From assembly GCA_026419785.1 (NCBI GenBank), contig JAODTK010005695.1:248001-312000 (forward strand): a stretch of 64,000 nucleotides of DNA, written 5' to 3'. Positions 12,589 to 26,189 of the stretch are shown piece after piece. Position numbers and translations under genes: made by a program. Position 1 is the stretch's first letter. Each line of letters starts with the position of its first letter. This stretch comes from Sclerodactyla briareus. Lineage: Eukaryota > Echinodermata > Holothuroidea > Dendrochirotida > Sclerodactylidae. The notes under the pieces were generated by a model that was not told the origin of the DNA, did not search any database, and saw only the letters and a list, made by a program, of their open reading frames with translations.

Positions 12589-15500
12589 ATGATTTTTTAA
12601 AAGGAAACATAAAGATAATCCTTTGCGAAGTCTTGACTACCATTTAGTCATGGATAACGGTTGTTCCTTGTAGCGTTCGCCGCGGCAAAGCTACAGTATA
12701 GACATATTGTATACCACAAATGTCCGCACCGTCGGACCCAAAAGACTTTCAATACCATATATTGCGCCAATTTTGCTTACCATATGCAAACCATTAACAT
12801 ACAATAAAATTCACAAAATCAAACTAAAATAGTACTAAATCACACCCACAGGCGGTTATATGAAATCACGCTCGACAATATAACTCTTGTGTGTGTGGCG
12901 TGGGGGGGTGGTTAGGGTTATTTGTTAAGGTTGGCGCTACGGTATGATCTTATTCTTATGTATTAGTTACCCAACACAGCACTTCATTACAGTAACCTGC
13001 AATCCAAAACAGCTTATCTACGGTCCCCAAGCCTGTATAATCTATTTGCACTATACGCAATTATCCACAGTCCCCACCCCCAGTAATCACACCTTATGCT
13101 ACTTGTGTTGGCGTAATAGGAGGCAATTGTGTATATACGCCCCTGTAGCGCTCATGTGATGTCCAAAAATAAGCTGATATGAACGTCCGACAGGCTCATA
13201 AAACCGTATAGACAAATAATCCGGCCCAAACTTCAGGGGTATTCTGAACGTTTCCTATTCTTCTCAGACAAATCTTGACCAAAAAGTTGGGACACTTACC
13301 CCAATATCCTGCAAAAACCGATGTGGATGTTCATCTGAAGCGTCTCAGATCACACAGGACTCCTGATCAATATCACCAGTTCCGCCCCCCCCTTCCCCCA
13401 CTTCACTGGAGTTTTTTTTTCCTGATATTCCTATGACGTACACCACTTGAACTGGGGAACGGGGTGTCCCAAAGGATTCCCCTTGTTCCAAGATTGTAGG
13501 CATCCAAGGGAGGTCGGGTTGGTCAGGGAGGGGCAGCCGCTCCCCGCTCTACAGAACATAGAGGGCGCCAAACGGAGGTAGGCCCGCCGAATTTTTTTGT
13601 GAAAAAACAACACAGAAATAAGTTGAACATAGGTGAAGCCAAAATAGGTTTTCGCCCCACAGAAAAAGACACATGTATTCACAAACCCCCACCCCACCCT
13701 TTCGTTAACTTCAGTTACGCTCGCCTGAAAGGCTGAAACCCTGGCTGTATGATACAGTCAAGAAACACGACGTTGTCACAATATTGCCAAGCAGCTACCG
13801 CCAGCCTCGGGGCACATTATTTGAGGAATATACTAACGAGTCGTTGGGTCAGCGCTCCCGCATGATTTTTTCCTAGTACAATATGGTTTTACTTTTTGAG
13901 GGTTGCACACCTGATAAAATTATTTTAAATATGACATCACTGGAACAACGCCCCTTTTCCTCCCAAAGACCACTTCTAGATATGTTTACTTGATTTACTT
14001 GGATTATAAATAGCGATTTGAACCCTAACCATTGGAATTGAAAACAGTTTGCAGACAAATTACAGAAGCGTGATTTCGATGGAGCCTACCCTTGTGGACA
14101 TGGCAGGATGCTGCTGAAGACAAGACGGGACACTGACAGTGAATAAAAACACTGGAGACACAAATGGAACTATCCATTTTCTTTTTTCGTTTTATGGGGA
14201 ATGTGTGCCCAAATTTGTCAAAAGGATGTGCGGATACATTCACTTGCAGTGGCGTGTCAGCAGCATCATGCGAACTGCGTCATTCTACAAACTAAAGCTA
14301 ACCGCGTCCCCGGGTACCTAACCATAAAAATGCACTTCGGTCACAATGTTTCCTGGATCGACTTACTAACTTGGCCATCATGAGCATTGAACGAACATAT
14401 GGAGATTCGAACATATGACAGGCATGATTGAGAAGTAGGCTAATTGAGAGCAGACCTGGACCGTTTGGCCGCCTGATGACTTGAAGTAAAAGTAGACGCG
14501 TAAAGGACTTCCCAAGGTTCACATTTGGTGCCACTGAATATGACGACACTTATACTATTATCTCTTCCCGAAAACGGAGATAGAGAAGGGTAAACTGGCG
14601 AGATGAGAATATGGATGTAGAATGATGTAGGTTAGGGTGAGCTGCCACACTACCGGTAGCATTTTTCTGTGGCCGTCAGTGAAACCCCTCCCCAACCTTC
14701 TATCAGTGCGTACAGTTGATGTCGAGGAAGATCTAAAACAGGTGATCGTCCGTCTAAGGGGGGAGGGGGCGCAGATCGGGTCTCTGGCCCACCTACAAAC
14801 TACCCTCGGGACTTCACTCTGACTTAGGGGCCTCATTTTCATGGCGTAGCCAGAGTGATGTACCCCGGGGCTAATCCATGGTGCCGCCGCCGGCAACCCA
14901 TCTCGGGGGGTCCTCTGGCATGCTCCCCCAGGACATTTTGAGGATAGAACCCTTGTTCCTGCAACTGAGACATATCCGGGCTTAAATTCTGAGGTCTGTG
15001 ATTACATTTTTCACTGCTATACATTTTTTATTTTGATTGATTTCTTTTCTGGCCGGGCAAACCGCGTGCGCCAGGACCCCAGCCCTAAACGCTCGATGAT
15101 CTCCGAGAAAGTGACCTGGAGGCTGGCTACAACACTACCAGGCCAGTGCCGCCCCCCCCCCCTTCCACCATTTCTTTGATGCCTCACTGAACAGTTGCGA
15201 AAATTAAATCGGTTTGCACATTTCCAAGTGTGAGGTTCAGGGTGTTATCACCAATAGGATTGAACTAAACAGCCGAAGCAGTTTAATAGCGGTCTTTAAT
15301 ACAACATCGATGGCAGTTAGTATGTTGAGTGACAACGGCAATAAGTAAATGTGCAAACTATCGTGTATCTGTTGGTAAAAAAAAAAAAAAACGAGAAAGA
15401 ACGGGAAGCCTATTGTGTATACGTTTGTCTCTAAGTGAAATACCCACTCATACACATTGAGGGGGGCACCGTCCAAGGGGGGGGGGGGGGCACTTTATTA

Positions 15501-15630
15501 TGTTATATACCCGCTGGTCTCTGAGTGATATTTGCAGCTGATGATAGCGTCCGGACACATGTTGTAACAGGAACTTGTTCTTCGTACTGATTCGATCCTA
15601 TATTCTAAGTATCGCAATGGAAATAATACA
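12589..15630 (+). repeat. Tandem unit 2, about 3 kb, unknown family
   Basis: This is a second full-length copy of the preceding unit, in the same orientation and order. It runs from TTTTTTAAAAGGAAACATAAA-type sequence to GACACATGTTGTAACAGG and TAAGTATCGCAATGGAAAT (about 15620), which match unit 1 at 12508-12575. Copies differ very largely by single-base insertions or deletions rather than substitutions; for example, the text around GGCGCTACGGTATGAT at 9963 and 12931 drifts by several one-base gaps. Either this is a real head-to-tail duplication read with noisy data, or an unresolved assembly duplication. Confidence 0.85.
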
Positions 15631-16026
15631 CAGGCAATTGTATTTCCAAGAACCACGTACGCCACACATTGGTTCAGTCTCTTATATAAACTGGGTGGGC
15701 ATGCCCAGGGCCGCCGAGTGGGTGGACAGGGGGAAAATTTGGAGAGACCAGAACTGTAAAACAACTGACTGCGGAGCCCTGGTGGAAAGGACCGATGCAC
15801 ATAGTGGTACCGGGCCTGGATTAGTGGTCCTGCAGTAGAAGTCTAAGGGGCTTCAAAATTTTGCTAAATGCTCCAGAGAGATGATTAAGTTACCCGGTTT
15901 GCAGCTGGGAAAAGCCCTTTTTCCCATATTTGCGAGCCCTAGCTAGTTCTTAAAAAAAAGCTTCAGCTGGTGCTCCGCACCACCATGTTAGGGCGCTCCA
16001 CAATTTAGACCGTCACACCTAAGTAT

Positions 16027-16168
16027 CAAGGGCGCAGCCACGGTCTGAACGTTGGGGGGTCGAGAGCATTTTTTTGGGGGGGGGGGGGAGGGGTCCGAAG
16101 CAGTGAAAAAATCATTATGTATGGAAGCCTTCCAAAAGTTGGGGGGGGGTCTAGTGGCTGCACCCTTG
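16027..16168. mobile_element. Short inverted-repeat element (MITE), hAT-like
   Basis: Terminal inverted repeats of 15 bp agree at 14 positions: CAAGGGCGCAGCCAC at 16027-16041 and the complement of GTGGCTGCACCCTTG at 16154-16168. They are flanked by the direct repeat TAAGTAT at 16020-16026 and 16169-16175. The element is 142 bp long and its inside is dominated by G-runs. A CAAGGG/CAGGGG-type end with a 7-8 bp target duplication is typical of hAT-like non-autonomous elements; that class assignment is inference. It encodes no protein. Confidence 0.75.
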
Positions 16169-16785
16169 TAAGTATCCCTTGTCAAAACAATAGTGGTTAC
16201 CTGGGACAGGCTCTCGACATCGCTGCACATGCTGGCAAATTCAGGGGCATGTCACCGTTACATGAAGGCTGATACAACATTGTTCAGTTTTGTTAAGACG
16301 TAACAAGAACAAGAAAAAGGATTAATGAAAATACAATGCTGGTTGCAGTGTGGATTAAAATGTTGGGGGAGCATGAGCAGGAAACGGGGGAGGAGCGAGA
16401 CACACCCTGAACATTTCAATGGCACAGCCGAACCTGAAGTGGGGGGTTAGAGAACAAGGGGGGGTTGAGTGAATGGGGGGGGGTGGAAAAAGAGTTTGAT
16501 GAAGAGGTAAAAACACTAAGGGTGTGAAACATCATGAACACGGGGAGGAATTTCCCAATATTACTACTGGTGAACAAAACATGAGTTTGAGAACATTAAT
16601 TCCTAGGCCTAAACAAAGATATGTACAGCAGGCTCAAACAAAATAGTAAACTGACACCCTTCCTCAAGCACCATCACTACCTTGTATCACCTGCATCGTT
16701 CAAACATTCGGTTGTTTGAAAAAATGCCCAAGTGATAGTAATGCCAAAAAGTGAACAGTGAAAAAAAAAACCTTCTACCGAGAGA

Positions 16786-16850
16786 GGCCGAGATTCGAAC
16801 ACGCAAAGAAAAGTTTCTGTCCCTCGCGCTACGCTAAAACAAATGCACCG
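16786..16850 (-). repeat. tRNA-like sequence or SINE head
   Basis: Read on the minus strand, the stretch contains a good A-box match (TAGCGTAGCGCG) followed about 30 bases later by GTTCGAATCTC, which fits an RNA polymerase III B-box. It runs into a T-run (complement of the A-run at about 16760-16769) that could end transcription. I could not fold a convincing tRNA cloverleaf, so a tRNA-derived SINE head or tRNA relic is more likely than a working tRNA gene. Confidence 0.4.
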
Positions 16851-17286
16851 CAACACAGCTGACGAAAAACAGAGCGTTAGATGTAGTAGTCTTCTCCTCA
16901 TCGATCTTCACCAGCGTTCACAAACCTCCCCTTCTTTTCGATTCTCTCTATTGCCCGTTGCATTTTTGCATTATCTGTTTAACCTGGTTAACACTATGAG
17001 GCTTACGAGGTTAATCGGCGCGTGATATGGTAAATAATTCAGATGACCATATAACCGCCCAATGATTGGTTGGAAGTGTGTTCGACGAAATATCAGGAAA
17101 ATTGAAATAACAAAGGTTTAACTTAAAATCTCATTCTTGTACCAGAGTTGGGGATTGTGACTTTAATGACATTCCTGAAATGTACCACACAACACTAAAC
17201 ATTGTGGCCCAAATAATTGAGCACCTTTTGGGGGGTCTACAACAGCGAATTCAGACCGTTTGGGCCACCGCCTATCTCAGGTTGTA

Positions 17287-17312
17287 CCCCCCCCCCCCCC
17301 CCCCCCCCCCCC
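17287..17312. repeat. Poly-C tract, 26 bases
   Basis: An uninterrupted run of C, the longest homopolymer in the window. Its true length is uncertain. Confidence 0.9.
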
Positions 17313-17549
17313 ATTGAGCCAGACAGCATGCAATGGACAAATCTTGCCTAGGGCATCTTGGTCACGAATAAGAGATGTGTTCCATGTCTAAACTAGACAC
17401 CAGCTGGCGGGAAACCGCTAACGTGTATATCACCTCCCTATCGTTGGTGAAGAGGGGTTATATGTGTGCCATGTGGATGTCATTATTAATAATAAAGATA
17501 AGGGACTAGCTTTCATACAGTGCAATTTTCACCCCGCGAATGTACTCAA

Positions 17550-18500
17550 AGCACTTTACAATCACCTACCAGCGTTGTTGAAATTGACAAACTTTCGATC
17601 ATGGTGTAATTTTTACCCCTGGTTGACCTTGAAAATAACCCTCACTTTTTCCGGGATCAATCATAGTCCCACCTACCCAGTTTCGGGGAATGGAATGGGG
17701 AAATCAAACCAACTTCGAAAAATGCGCAAATTGGGCAAATGATGACTTTGACATATGTGACCCCGAAATTCTCCACTTTTTTCGGGACCCAAAAATCATC
17801 CCACCTACCACGTTTGTTGTTTGGAATCCAACAAAACTTTCGATGATAGCATAATTTGGACCTCTGGGGACCTGAAAGGACCGTCATTCTTTTCAGGACC
17901 AATTATAGTCCCCACCTACCAAGTTTCGTTGCGAATCAAACAAACTTTCAAAGATGCGAAAGTTAGCGAATTAGCGTGGACTTTGACCTCTGATGACCCC
18001 AAAATGTCCTCACTTTTTTGGGGGGACCAAAATCGTCCCAACATACTAAGTTTCATTTGAAAATCCGACAAAACTTTTGAATTGTGCGTAAATTGACCTC
18101 TGGTGACCTTGATAATACCTGCACTTTTTCGTGGACCAAAAATAGTCCTACCAAAGTTTCGATGGAAAATTCCGACCCCTACTTTGAAAATTGTTGCAAA
18201 TTATGCAAATTACCTTGACCCGGGCAGTGCGGCAACATCCACTTTGAACTCATCGAGATTTCACCTATGGCGGGACCATGTGTGCCAAGGGTTCGGCTTC
18301 AAAACGGACAATAGTGTTGGAGAGTTATTGCGCTAATTGAGAAAAAATCTCCAACGTTGGAAAGGAAAAATTATGCAAATTTAGCGGTCCCGTTCCGTGG
18401 CAATGCCCACTTTTGAACCCCTAAGGCGGACTTGTGCCAAGTTTCGGCTCATCTCAAACGAACAAAGTGTTGGAGAGTTAGTGCGCTAACAAGAAACGTG
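17550..18500 (+). repeat. Array of about 140-bp core repeats (family A type)
   Basis: At least five degenerate units repeat a pattern of GACCTCTGGTGACC or similar, then a CACTTTTT..GGGACC tract, an ACCTACCAAGTTTC-like motif, AATCCAACAAAACTTT-like text and a GCAAATTA-like end. The same core vocabulary (GACCT, AAGTTTCAT, ATGCAAATTAG) occurs at 24.5-25.0, 26.2-26.8, 37.9-38.3 and 60.2-60.5 kb. No coding potential. I see no left motif, microsatellite or hairpin tail here, so this is probably a truncated core array. Confidence 0.7.
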
Positions 18501-21500
18501 GCGGATGCGGGGTTTGTGGCGGCGGCGAAGCCCAAAACATATTTCCCCCAAAGTGGGGATATACTGAGAACAAGATCAATGCACTGAGCGGATGGCCTTA
18601 ACCGGTTTTTGATTGGGGACTAAATTTCCCCAATTCTCCCTACTCCTGACTTCCCCATGCCAAACGACAGTGGCACATTCACTTCCATAAATAATAATAT
18701 TTTTACACCCCCCTCCCACCATACCATGCATTCCTAGAAAAAAAAAAAAAATTGGCCTTAAAAACCACACCTAATACCATATAAACTGCCAATTAGAAGG
18801 GTGTCACTACTGGAGGCTTGGTAACCACCCTTTATGTTATTCTACTTAGGAAATCCAAGTGGCGTGAGCTTGTTGTCAAATTACCCAAAAATGTTACATC
18901 GCAGAAGTCGATCCCTCCCTCTATATATATTCAATTATTGTCTGGCCTTTTGAGTACAAAGTAGCTTCAACTCCAAATCAGCTTCGTGATCTCCAAAGCA
19001 TACAACGTCAGGCTCGCCCCGATGAACTCGGTTTCGATTTTTTTACACCTTGATTAATGAATAGCACACACACGGCACAATGGCCAACATATTGAAACAC
19101 TAGTGTTCATTCACGGCAGGTATTCAGATGAGATATGGAGACTGTAAGGCTGTCAACATTTGTTGTTCCCTCCAGATAAAAATAAGGCCTCTAAACTGAC
19201 AAAGGTGGTCCAACGCAGGTATAGAGATCGGCGCAATCGATCGTAAAAACAAAGAAAGAGGGAAGAAATTAAAGAGGTGTAGGTGACGCTCTGTGCTGGT
19301 TGTGATCAATCCTGAAATCCTAACAGAGGTTAGGTACTGTTTCCACCACACCTTCTTTGATTGATCGATTGTCGCAGTTCGAATGTGAGACATTTTTTTC
19401 CATGGTGGCGTGCTACAAATTCCAATACCATCCGGTAATGGCTTTACACCACAATTTACCAATCGGATGAAATTGATGCACTTTTCCAAGTGCTTATTAA
19501 TGTGACAGGGTGGACTCGGGTTTGCCAGTCCAGGAATTTTTTTTTCTAGTCTTTTGATTGGGGAATTGTTTCATCACATGACAGGTCTATCACCACTCAA
19601 TCAATGCAGCCATTATATACCAACTTGTTATATCCTTGTTGTATCACTGGGTTAACTGTTGTTCACATGACATTCAAATGAAAGCAAATTATACCATCGT
19701 GCAAAAAGTTTGAATAAACCAGGAAGCCAAAAGCTTTCTTAGTTGATTCCTTGATGATCTATGTACAGACTCCAGATACAGAACCAAAGAGATGTTATAC
19801 TAGTCATAAGGACCCCCCCCCCAAAAAAAAAAAATTGCTTGTTTGTCTCCATCGCTCCCGCTCCGAATTTCCCTTCCGCTACGAAATATTTTTACTTCCA
19901 AATATTTTGGTTTTAATTTCTTGTTCCCCCTCCCAAAATATTACTCATCGTCTCAAAAAAACTTGCCCCTGTTCGATTGTCGTCTTAACACACATATGAA
20001 CCCAATCATACACATACTGTAGGGATATGCCAGTCCGTGACTCTCGATGACAACTGTTCTGTATCATGACATGTCCTACCTTGCTTAATCCCCGGAAAAT
20101 ACTACTCCCGCACTTATAGTTTAAAAGGTTTGTAGCCTAGAACAAGGAAATGTTGGAGCCGCGCGACGCGATTGCATGGCGGTGCTATGTAATGGCTGGA
20201 AACGTTCATCAACAGGATCGATTACTCCTGGGCCCTGCCCCTGTGCATGGTTCGCGGCGACAATGCATTCATCACGTGCACGGCACTACCTTCCTAACTT
20301 TTGGCCTGCTATCAGCGTTGCCACTTCTCCCTGAGATGAAGAATAGTGAAAGTTTTGGCAATACAATTTCTGAATGAAAAACACACTCATTACAACGACA
20401 TAGGAAAGCTTATGAGCCTTTTCCCTTCACGATCAGTGTGAACCGTCAATTCCCTCTCAAAGAAAATACACCTTCAGCCCTACAATTTTAATAGTCTTCG
20501 ATCATACCAAATGTACCCCTGGATGAGAGCTATGCAGCACCACGTGTGGGCTGATAGCACTTCTTCGATGTATTTTCTTGCAACGTCCCCCCCCTGAGCG
20601 TGCTCTTGCCCCCCCCGTCATCACTCAAGTAGTGTGATACTACATAGTGCCGATCACTAGTACTAGCAGGGTCTAACATGGCTTCGTACACGCGTTCCTG
20701 GATTCCTATATCTCTGTAAACCGGATAGGATATTTATGACTCGAATTTCGGCACGTGTTGGTACGTCACTTTACCCCTGAGGGATTTTTACCATTTTCTG
20801 TATCACCACTTAGGCAGTGTGTGGAACAAAACGATTTCGACCTTACTTCTGAAAATGTGAAACGTCCGCGAGTCACAAAATGGCCCATGGAGTGAGTATA
20901 GGCCGATGAATGTGTCAACCTTGGCGCTTGGACTCCGTCGCGTCGTTTTTGCATGCGAACTTCCCGTCACGGTTGTAGCGGAGACTGAAGCTACTGTGCA
21001 GCTAGTCCTAGTAGTGCTGGGGAACGGAACGCTTTAGTGTCCTAATGGTGCTTAAAACATGTGAAACCTCATTCACACATGATTGGGTTTTATCGTACTG
21101 TCATTCTCCGCCAAGGTAGCTGGAACACAAGGTACATAGCGCCCTTCAAGGTACAGGCACACTCAAGAAAACCTACCTGTAACGTTCAATCACTTCGATT
21201 CATGCCTCCACTGGTCCATCTTGAGGAAATCAGAGACCTGAACGAGGACTGACTTGATAAGAACCTTACCACAAATAAACCCTTATTTGATATTTCCACA
21301 TGTTACTTAATGTGCGAATCTGCATCCCCCCTCCCCAAAGCTGACAGGCGGGCGCCTGTCCGCCATTTTTCAGGGCCCTTGAGGACAAACAAACCCCTTT
21401 TTTTTTAAGCCTTATCGAACCTCTGACATGTCCAACAAATTTCGTATTTTTTCACAAAAGTTTTTTTCAATCATCTGAGGATCACACATATCAATATGAG

Positions 21501-23324
21501 TTTTCATCCATCTAGGTGTTCGAATCTAGATGTGCTAACAACATGTTTTCCAAACCTTTTTATTTTCCTAAACTGCCCCCCATCCGAGACCAAAAGAGTC
21601 CTGTACTCTCCCCAGAAGCATACTACACACACAACTCTAACACCCCCCACAACAATGACGTCCTTTAAACCATTATGGTAGGCACACACACCAGCCCACA
21701 CATCATGCCAACCCATGGTATTTGGAGGTAATTGAACATCTCCACTCAGATCTGATTTGAGTTATCACGTCTCAGCCAGGCATCAGACACACACACACAC
21801 ATACACCTCTGATTGACTGCAATATTGCTCGTTGTCAGGAATGAAAATAACGTATTGCAAACCAGTTGTCCCTTTTTCCTGTAATACAAGCTAGCAGCCT
21901 AACACCAAGAATGAACACGTAGTATGTGGTAAGTGTTACTCTACAAGTTTCGCCTAGTAAACCACATGCCTTTATTTTATTTTGCGCAAGGTATATTGCA
22001 TAGCAATTGTGCCCACCCCACATCAAAACAGCTTTCTTTCTTCGTATTGGGAATACAGCACATCACTATCACAGCATGGCTTACTTTAACAATCATTTCA
22101 CCGATGTTTCTGTATACTTATCTTATCATCAAATATGCTCATTGTAAATGTCAGCTTGATCAGTCGATATACCTTATCTGACCCAGTTTTGTAGAATGTA
22201 ATAGATTTACTTGTGCACACACTTTTGCGACTCATATCAAGTAAAACTTTGGAAATGAATCAATGAAGAATGAACAGTCGTTTGAATCAAAGAGAAAATA
22301 TCTAATATGGTTCTCGGACCATTTTCCTAGTTTTTTGTGGGGAGAGGCTAACACAAGGCGTGACATCTGAGCAGAGCGCCATGTTGTTGCTGACGTGCAA
22401 CAAACAGGAAGTTTGTTTTTGAAAAATTGGGAAAATCATATACTGGGGAAGGTCTTTTTTCACCCTGTGAGTGGGCATTGATTTAAGCCAAAGTGTCTCC
22501 ATATCAGAGCATCTATCAGTTTAAACACATTCCTGGAAAAAATTGGGGCTTCAAAGCAATCCTGACCCCCACCCATAGTGAAATCATTTAATATTTTTTG
22601 ATGTGTCAGAAGTGACTTGTTCAACAAGGTAAAATGTCCAACTTGAATGGTATACTCCCATCACTTTTACTCCATGTATATCAGTACTTTTTTTACGAAG
22701 TTCACTGTTGTTTTAAACACTAACTTTAACAATAACTCAATTGTAAGCTTGCAAATGTTCAGCATGCTCTTGAATAGAATGCAAGCAATTTCAACACACA
22801 CACATGCATGCATGCACACACAACATTGTTCTTCGGTGGGTAATTGGTAACTTTACCAGGAGGGTTTGCACCACCTGAAACTCTCATAGTAAGCTAATCA
22901 TATGGGCATTATAACACCAGTTTTGGAAACGACCCCTATATACTCGCCAAGTGATAAGCCACAAAATGAGGTATCCACATGACAGTGAATCCTAATCATA
23001 AAAAAAAGGTACACAGGTGGTCTATCTGCTCATTCAGCTGTGAATAGGTCAACATAACAGGACAACAACTATATGAGTTTTTTTTCCATGTAACAGCTAA
23101 TGAGATGATACTTGCTATTGTATCAAAGGTCATGGGAGTACACTGACCAATGTTACATGTAGCATTGTTTCAAACAATCTGTCGAAGGAGCCCCTCTGGG
23201 GCAAAACACACATCCTATCTTGTTTCGCTTATTGTGTTCAATCTCTTTCAGCAACATATACCGAAACGATAACAATTTAAACACCAAAATAGTTAATATT
23301 CAAGGCACGGAGAAAGGAAGTGGA
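18501..23324. other. No gene seen; scattered short repeats
   Basis: No conserved peptide was recognised on either strand. Features noted: an A-run at about 18738-18751; the left-end motif of the 300-bp core family (AGCCAAAAGCTTTCTTAG, about 19721-19790) without its array; and CA-rich stretches near 21788-21805 and 22795-22822. The 121-codon minus frame at 19124-19489 was examined and rejected as coding. Confidence 0.5.
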
Positions 23325-25095
23325 GTAAACAAGGTGATCGCCAAAAAGTGTCTCCCCTGGTTGCGCTATCAGTGGTTTCCATTATTCACTACCCAACCAA
23401 CCAACTAGTTCATGCAGGACCATTGTCATGCAAATGACATGCACATATTTCACGATAACACATAAAACTTTTCAAACATTCCTAAAATAACTGACGCAAT
23501 AAGTCTGACTTTTAATACAAAAGGTTCCCTAATTGTTTTTTCTTCTCATGCCACTCCCCCCCCCGCACTCTTTTTCTTTTCTCCATATAACACCCAACTT
23601 TTGAAATGACCTTATCACTCATCACTCCCTTCTTTGACCCAAAATCCAAACGTTTTAAATAAATCCCCTTCGCACCTGGGCTTCCTTTGCCTTGTAAAAT
23701 AAAAATTCCTTCATATCCATTGCCTTTTATTTTCCAAGCAGCAAGGACGCCCCCCTGCCGGCAGCAAACAACTCCCCCCCGCCCCCCCCCCCCCCCTCCA
23801 CCAAACACTATCAACCATCCCCATGCAGCAGGCAAAGAGGTCCCAAAATATATCTTTAGGAACCCTCCACATTTGTCTATCTTTAATTTGCCATTTTGAA
23901 CATTTATTGACATGTTATACGCCACACAGCCACAGACCATTTTCCAAGTCCCAGGCCTTGAATAAACCAAAATAGTTGATGATAGATGATAGCTCTAGTT
24001 CTTGTGGTAGCAAGTCCCTATGGGTCCTTTGGGTTTTTCAGTAAGAGAGAAGAATGTTCTATTCAGGATATTATGGCATTGTATACCATAAGTAAGTGAG
24101 ATGGTGTGCAATCCGGCACATATCCAGGGGGGTGGGGTTTGTTGGGCACACGTCCCCCAGTAAAGAGAGAAGAAAAATGTTACCATATTTTTTAGGTCTA
24201 ATAAACCTAACCAATGGTTGGTACGAGAGAGTTTTGCTGTCGGCAGCTTTTAATTATTAACAGCAGTAAATTTGTCCCAGGAGCTATGGTTTACTCGTTC
24301 CTCAGTGCGTTAATCTAACAGAAGCTATTGTATGATGGAATCAATCAAATTCATCAAACACATCAAACAACAGATCCAGAAAAATGTTAACGGACCATAC
24401 CTACTGAGTTTTGCTAAATTCTACAAGTTGGAAATTGGAATAATTTAACTGCAATTAGGCACTACATGACCTCGCCTGACCGCCCGCTGTTCCTTTAAAA
24501 TGATCAGGGAACAAAGGTGGATCACAATCTAACCAGTTTTGTGGAAATCCAACGAACTACTTTCAAGAATTGATAAATCATTGCAAATTGACACAACATT
24601 ACTGACCTCCATTGACCCCGACTTTTTTAATTTCTTGGGAACCATGTCAGACCACATCCCCTCAATTTTCAGGAAATTCAGACAAACTGAAAAAGTTTGC
24701 ATCAATTATGCAAATTAGACCACTTCATTAGCATATTGTAGGCTGGAAATCTAATCGTTCAATCTCACCTACCTGTCATCCAGGTCCAACCATCAAACTA
24801 CATCACTGTAGCACATACGAATCTTGGTAATCTCGCTAACGAGCTTGAACAATAACTACATAAAATAATCTTTTATTACCCAACTTAATTATACGTTGCT
24901 GGCCCAAAATCTAATCAGACATATTCAACCCCAACCACTAGTGCTACACCCAAAATCTCTTCATAAATCGAACTCAACTGTGTGTGAGAAATCCTGCTAT
25001 AACAAGAAATTGGACATCACACACACCCACATGCCCACATCACACGCCAAAGTTGACCACTAAGTCTCCTCCTTAATATCATTCAGGCAAGACAA
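23325..25095 (+). mobile_element. Composite core-repeat element, family A copy 1 (pearl/HINE-like)
   Basis: The left motif around CTCCCCTGGTTGCGCTATCAG (about 23350-23371) also opens the copies at 37691 and 58584. Cores with CCTCCATTGACCCC and AATTATGCAAATTAGACC lie at about 24480-24870. They are followed by a CA-rich stretch (about 25017-25046) and a tail, AAGTCTCCTCC..ATTCAGGCAAGA (25061-25092), that can form a hairpin. Unrelated sequence, including long C-runs near 23760-23800, separates the left motif from the cores, so the two ends may belong to different insertions. Left motif, tandem cores, microsatellite and hairpin tail is the layout of pearl/HINE-type non-autonomous elements. Confidence 0.55.
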
Positions 25096-25179
25096 CCTTA
25101 AGGGCTTATCGAGAGCACACTTGCTTCCCGCCAAATAACCGCCAACAAGCACAAGATGAACAAGAATAAGTTTAGTATT

Positions 25180-26180
25180 ACAGCCCCCCCCCCACATACC
25201 AAATTTCTTTTCTGTCTCAGAAAACTTCACAAAATCGCCCCCACCCCTCCCCTCCCCTCCCTACTTATCATCACGATAACATTGAAAATGGCATGCCATG
25301 GTTTCCTCATTAAAGAGGGTGACAGCTAAAGAATTATCGTTATCTATAATACCTCCTAGCTGTTCATTGGTGATGCATGCCTCACTTAACAATGGTGATA
25401 AAGGTTGTTGACACCCAGGCCCAGGGCCACATAGTCTTGTCCAAGACGCCTCAATCATTATCTCTCCATGCTACTCCATTTAGCTCAATGACTAGGTTTT
25501 ACACTGCACTTCTATACCCATGGAGTGATATACATAACTGATTCGGTTGACCGAAGTTTGCACTCTCCACCCAGAAAAGCAGGTCATGAATATGAATAAT
25601 TCATCAGGTATACGAGTCCAAGGGCCAATCAGATGCACCATAGTATGCTTACAGAGGGTCAGCACGCAGGCAAATAATAATAGATATTGAATATTGACAG
25701 TGTGCAGTGAATCTATGTGTGAGTACGATTGACACACACCGATTGATAAGGACACGTCATAGCAACATTACACAGTGGAGACGCAATGAAATTTGAATGT
25801 ACCAAATCCTACAGGATCCATAGAATGTTGAACAGTTGTTATTTACATATCTGAATTTTCAAAGAAGCTCTGAACACATGACATGATTGGGGGGGTCATA
25901 TTATGAAGATATCTGAATAGTATGAGAAGATGTCATTGCTGAGAATTCACATGACATATACGAGGGGGAACAAGAGGGGGGGCTCCCGTAATAAATTCGG
26001 TGTCTTACGCCATCCCGTTAAGAACAATATCGTTTCCTAACGAAGACTAAGAATGCCACACTGAAGCCTAGAGCAGTATACCAGGTATGTCGTCAATACA
26101 ACTCAAGGAAGGAAGGAAACACAGTTTATGTGCAGGAATTGCCCCACGTGTTTTGTCTAGGGCACGACTTCAGTGGCCTT
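25180..26180. other. No gene seen
   Basis: Short C-runs (about 25183-25192) and G-runs are present. No coding or RNA feature was identified; the minus frames of 65 and 87 codons have no family resemblance. Confidence 0.5.
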
Positions 26181-26189
26181 ACTTAATGT

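Noticed and set aside
10061-15024. Many 60-110 codon frames in the two 3-kb units
   Set aside because: None is kept in both copies; frames shift at each indel, so none can be supported as coding.
19124-19489. Minus frame of 121 codons with PALDHLCQF, reminiscent of the WVDHLC motif expected in the next WDR11 exon
   Set aside because: Only five residues agree. The sequence after it (RGLIFIWREQQ..) does not follow the WDR11 pattern in any frame, and no splice sites fit.
21343-21360. Perfect 18-bp palindrome GACAGGCGGGCGCCTGTC
   Set aside because: Too short to be meaningful in 64 kb without a repeated context; no element ends are nearby.
23512-23970. Minus frame of 152 codons
   Set aside because: Glycine-rich shadow of poly-C tracts, not a protein.
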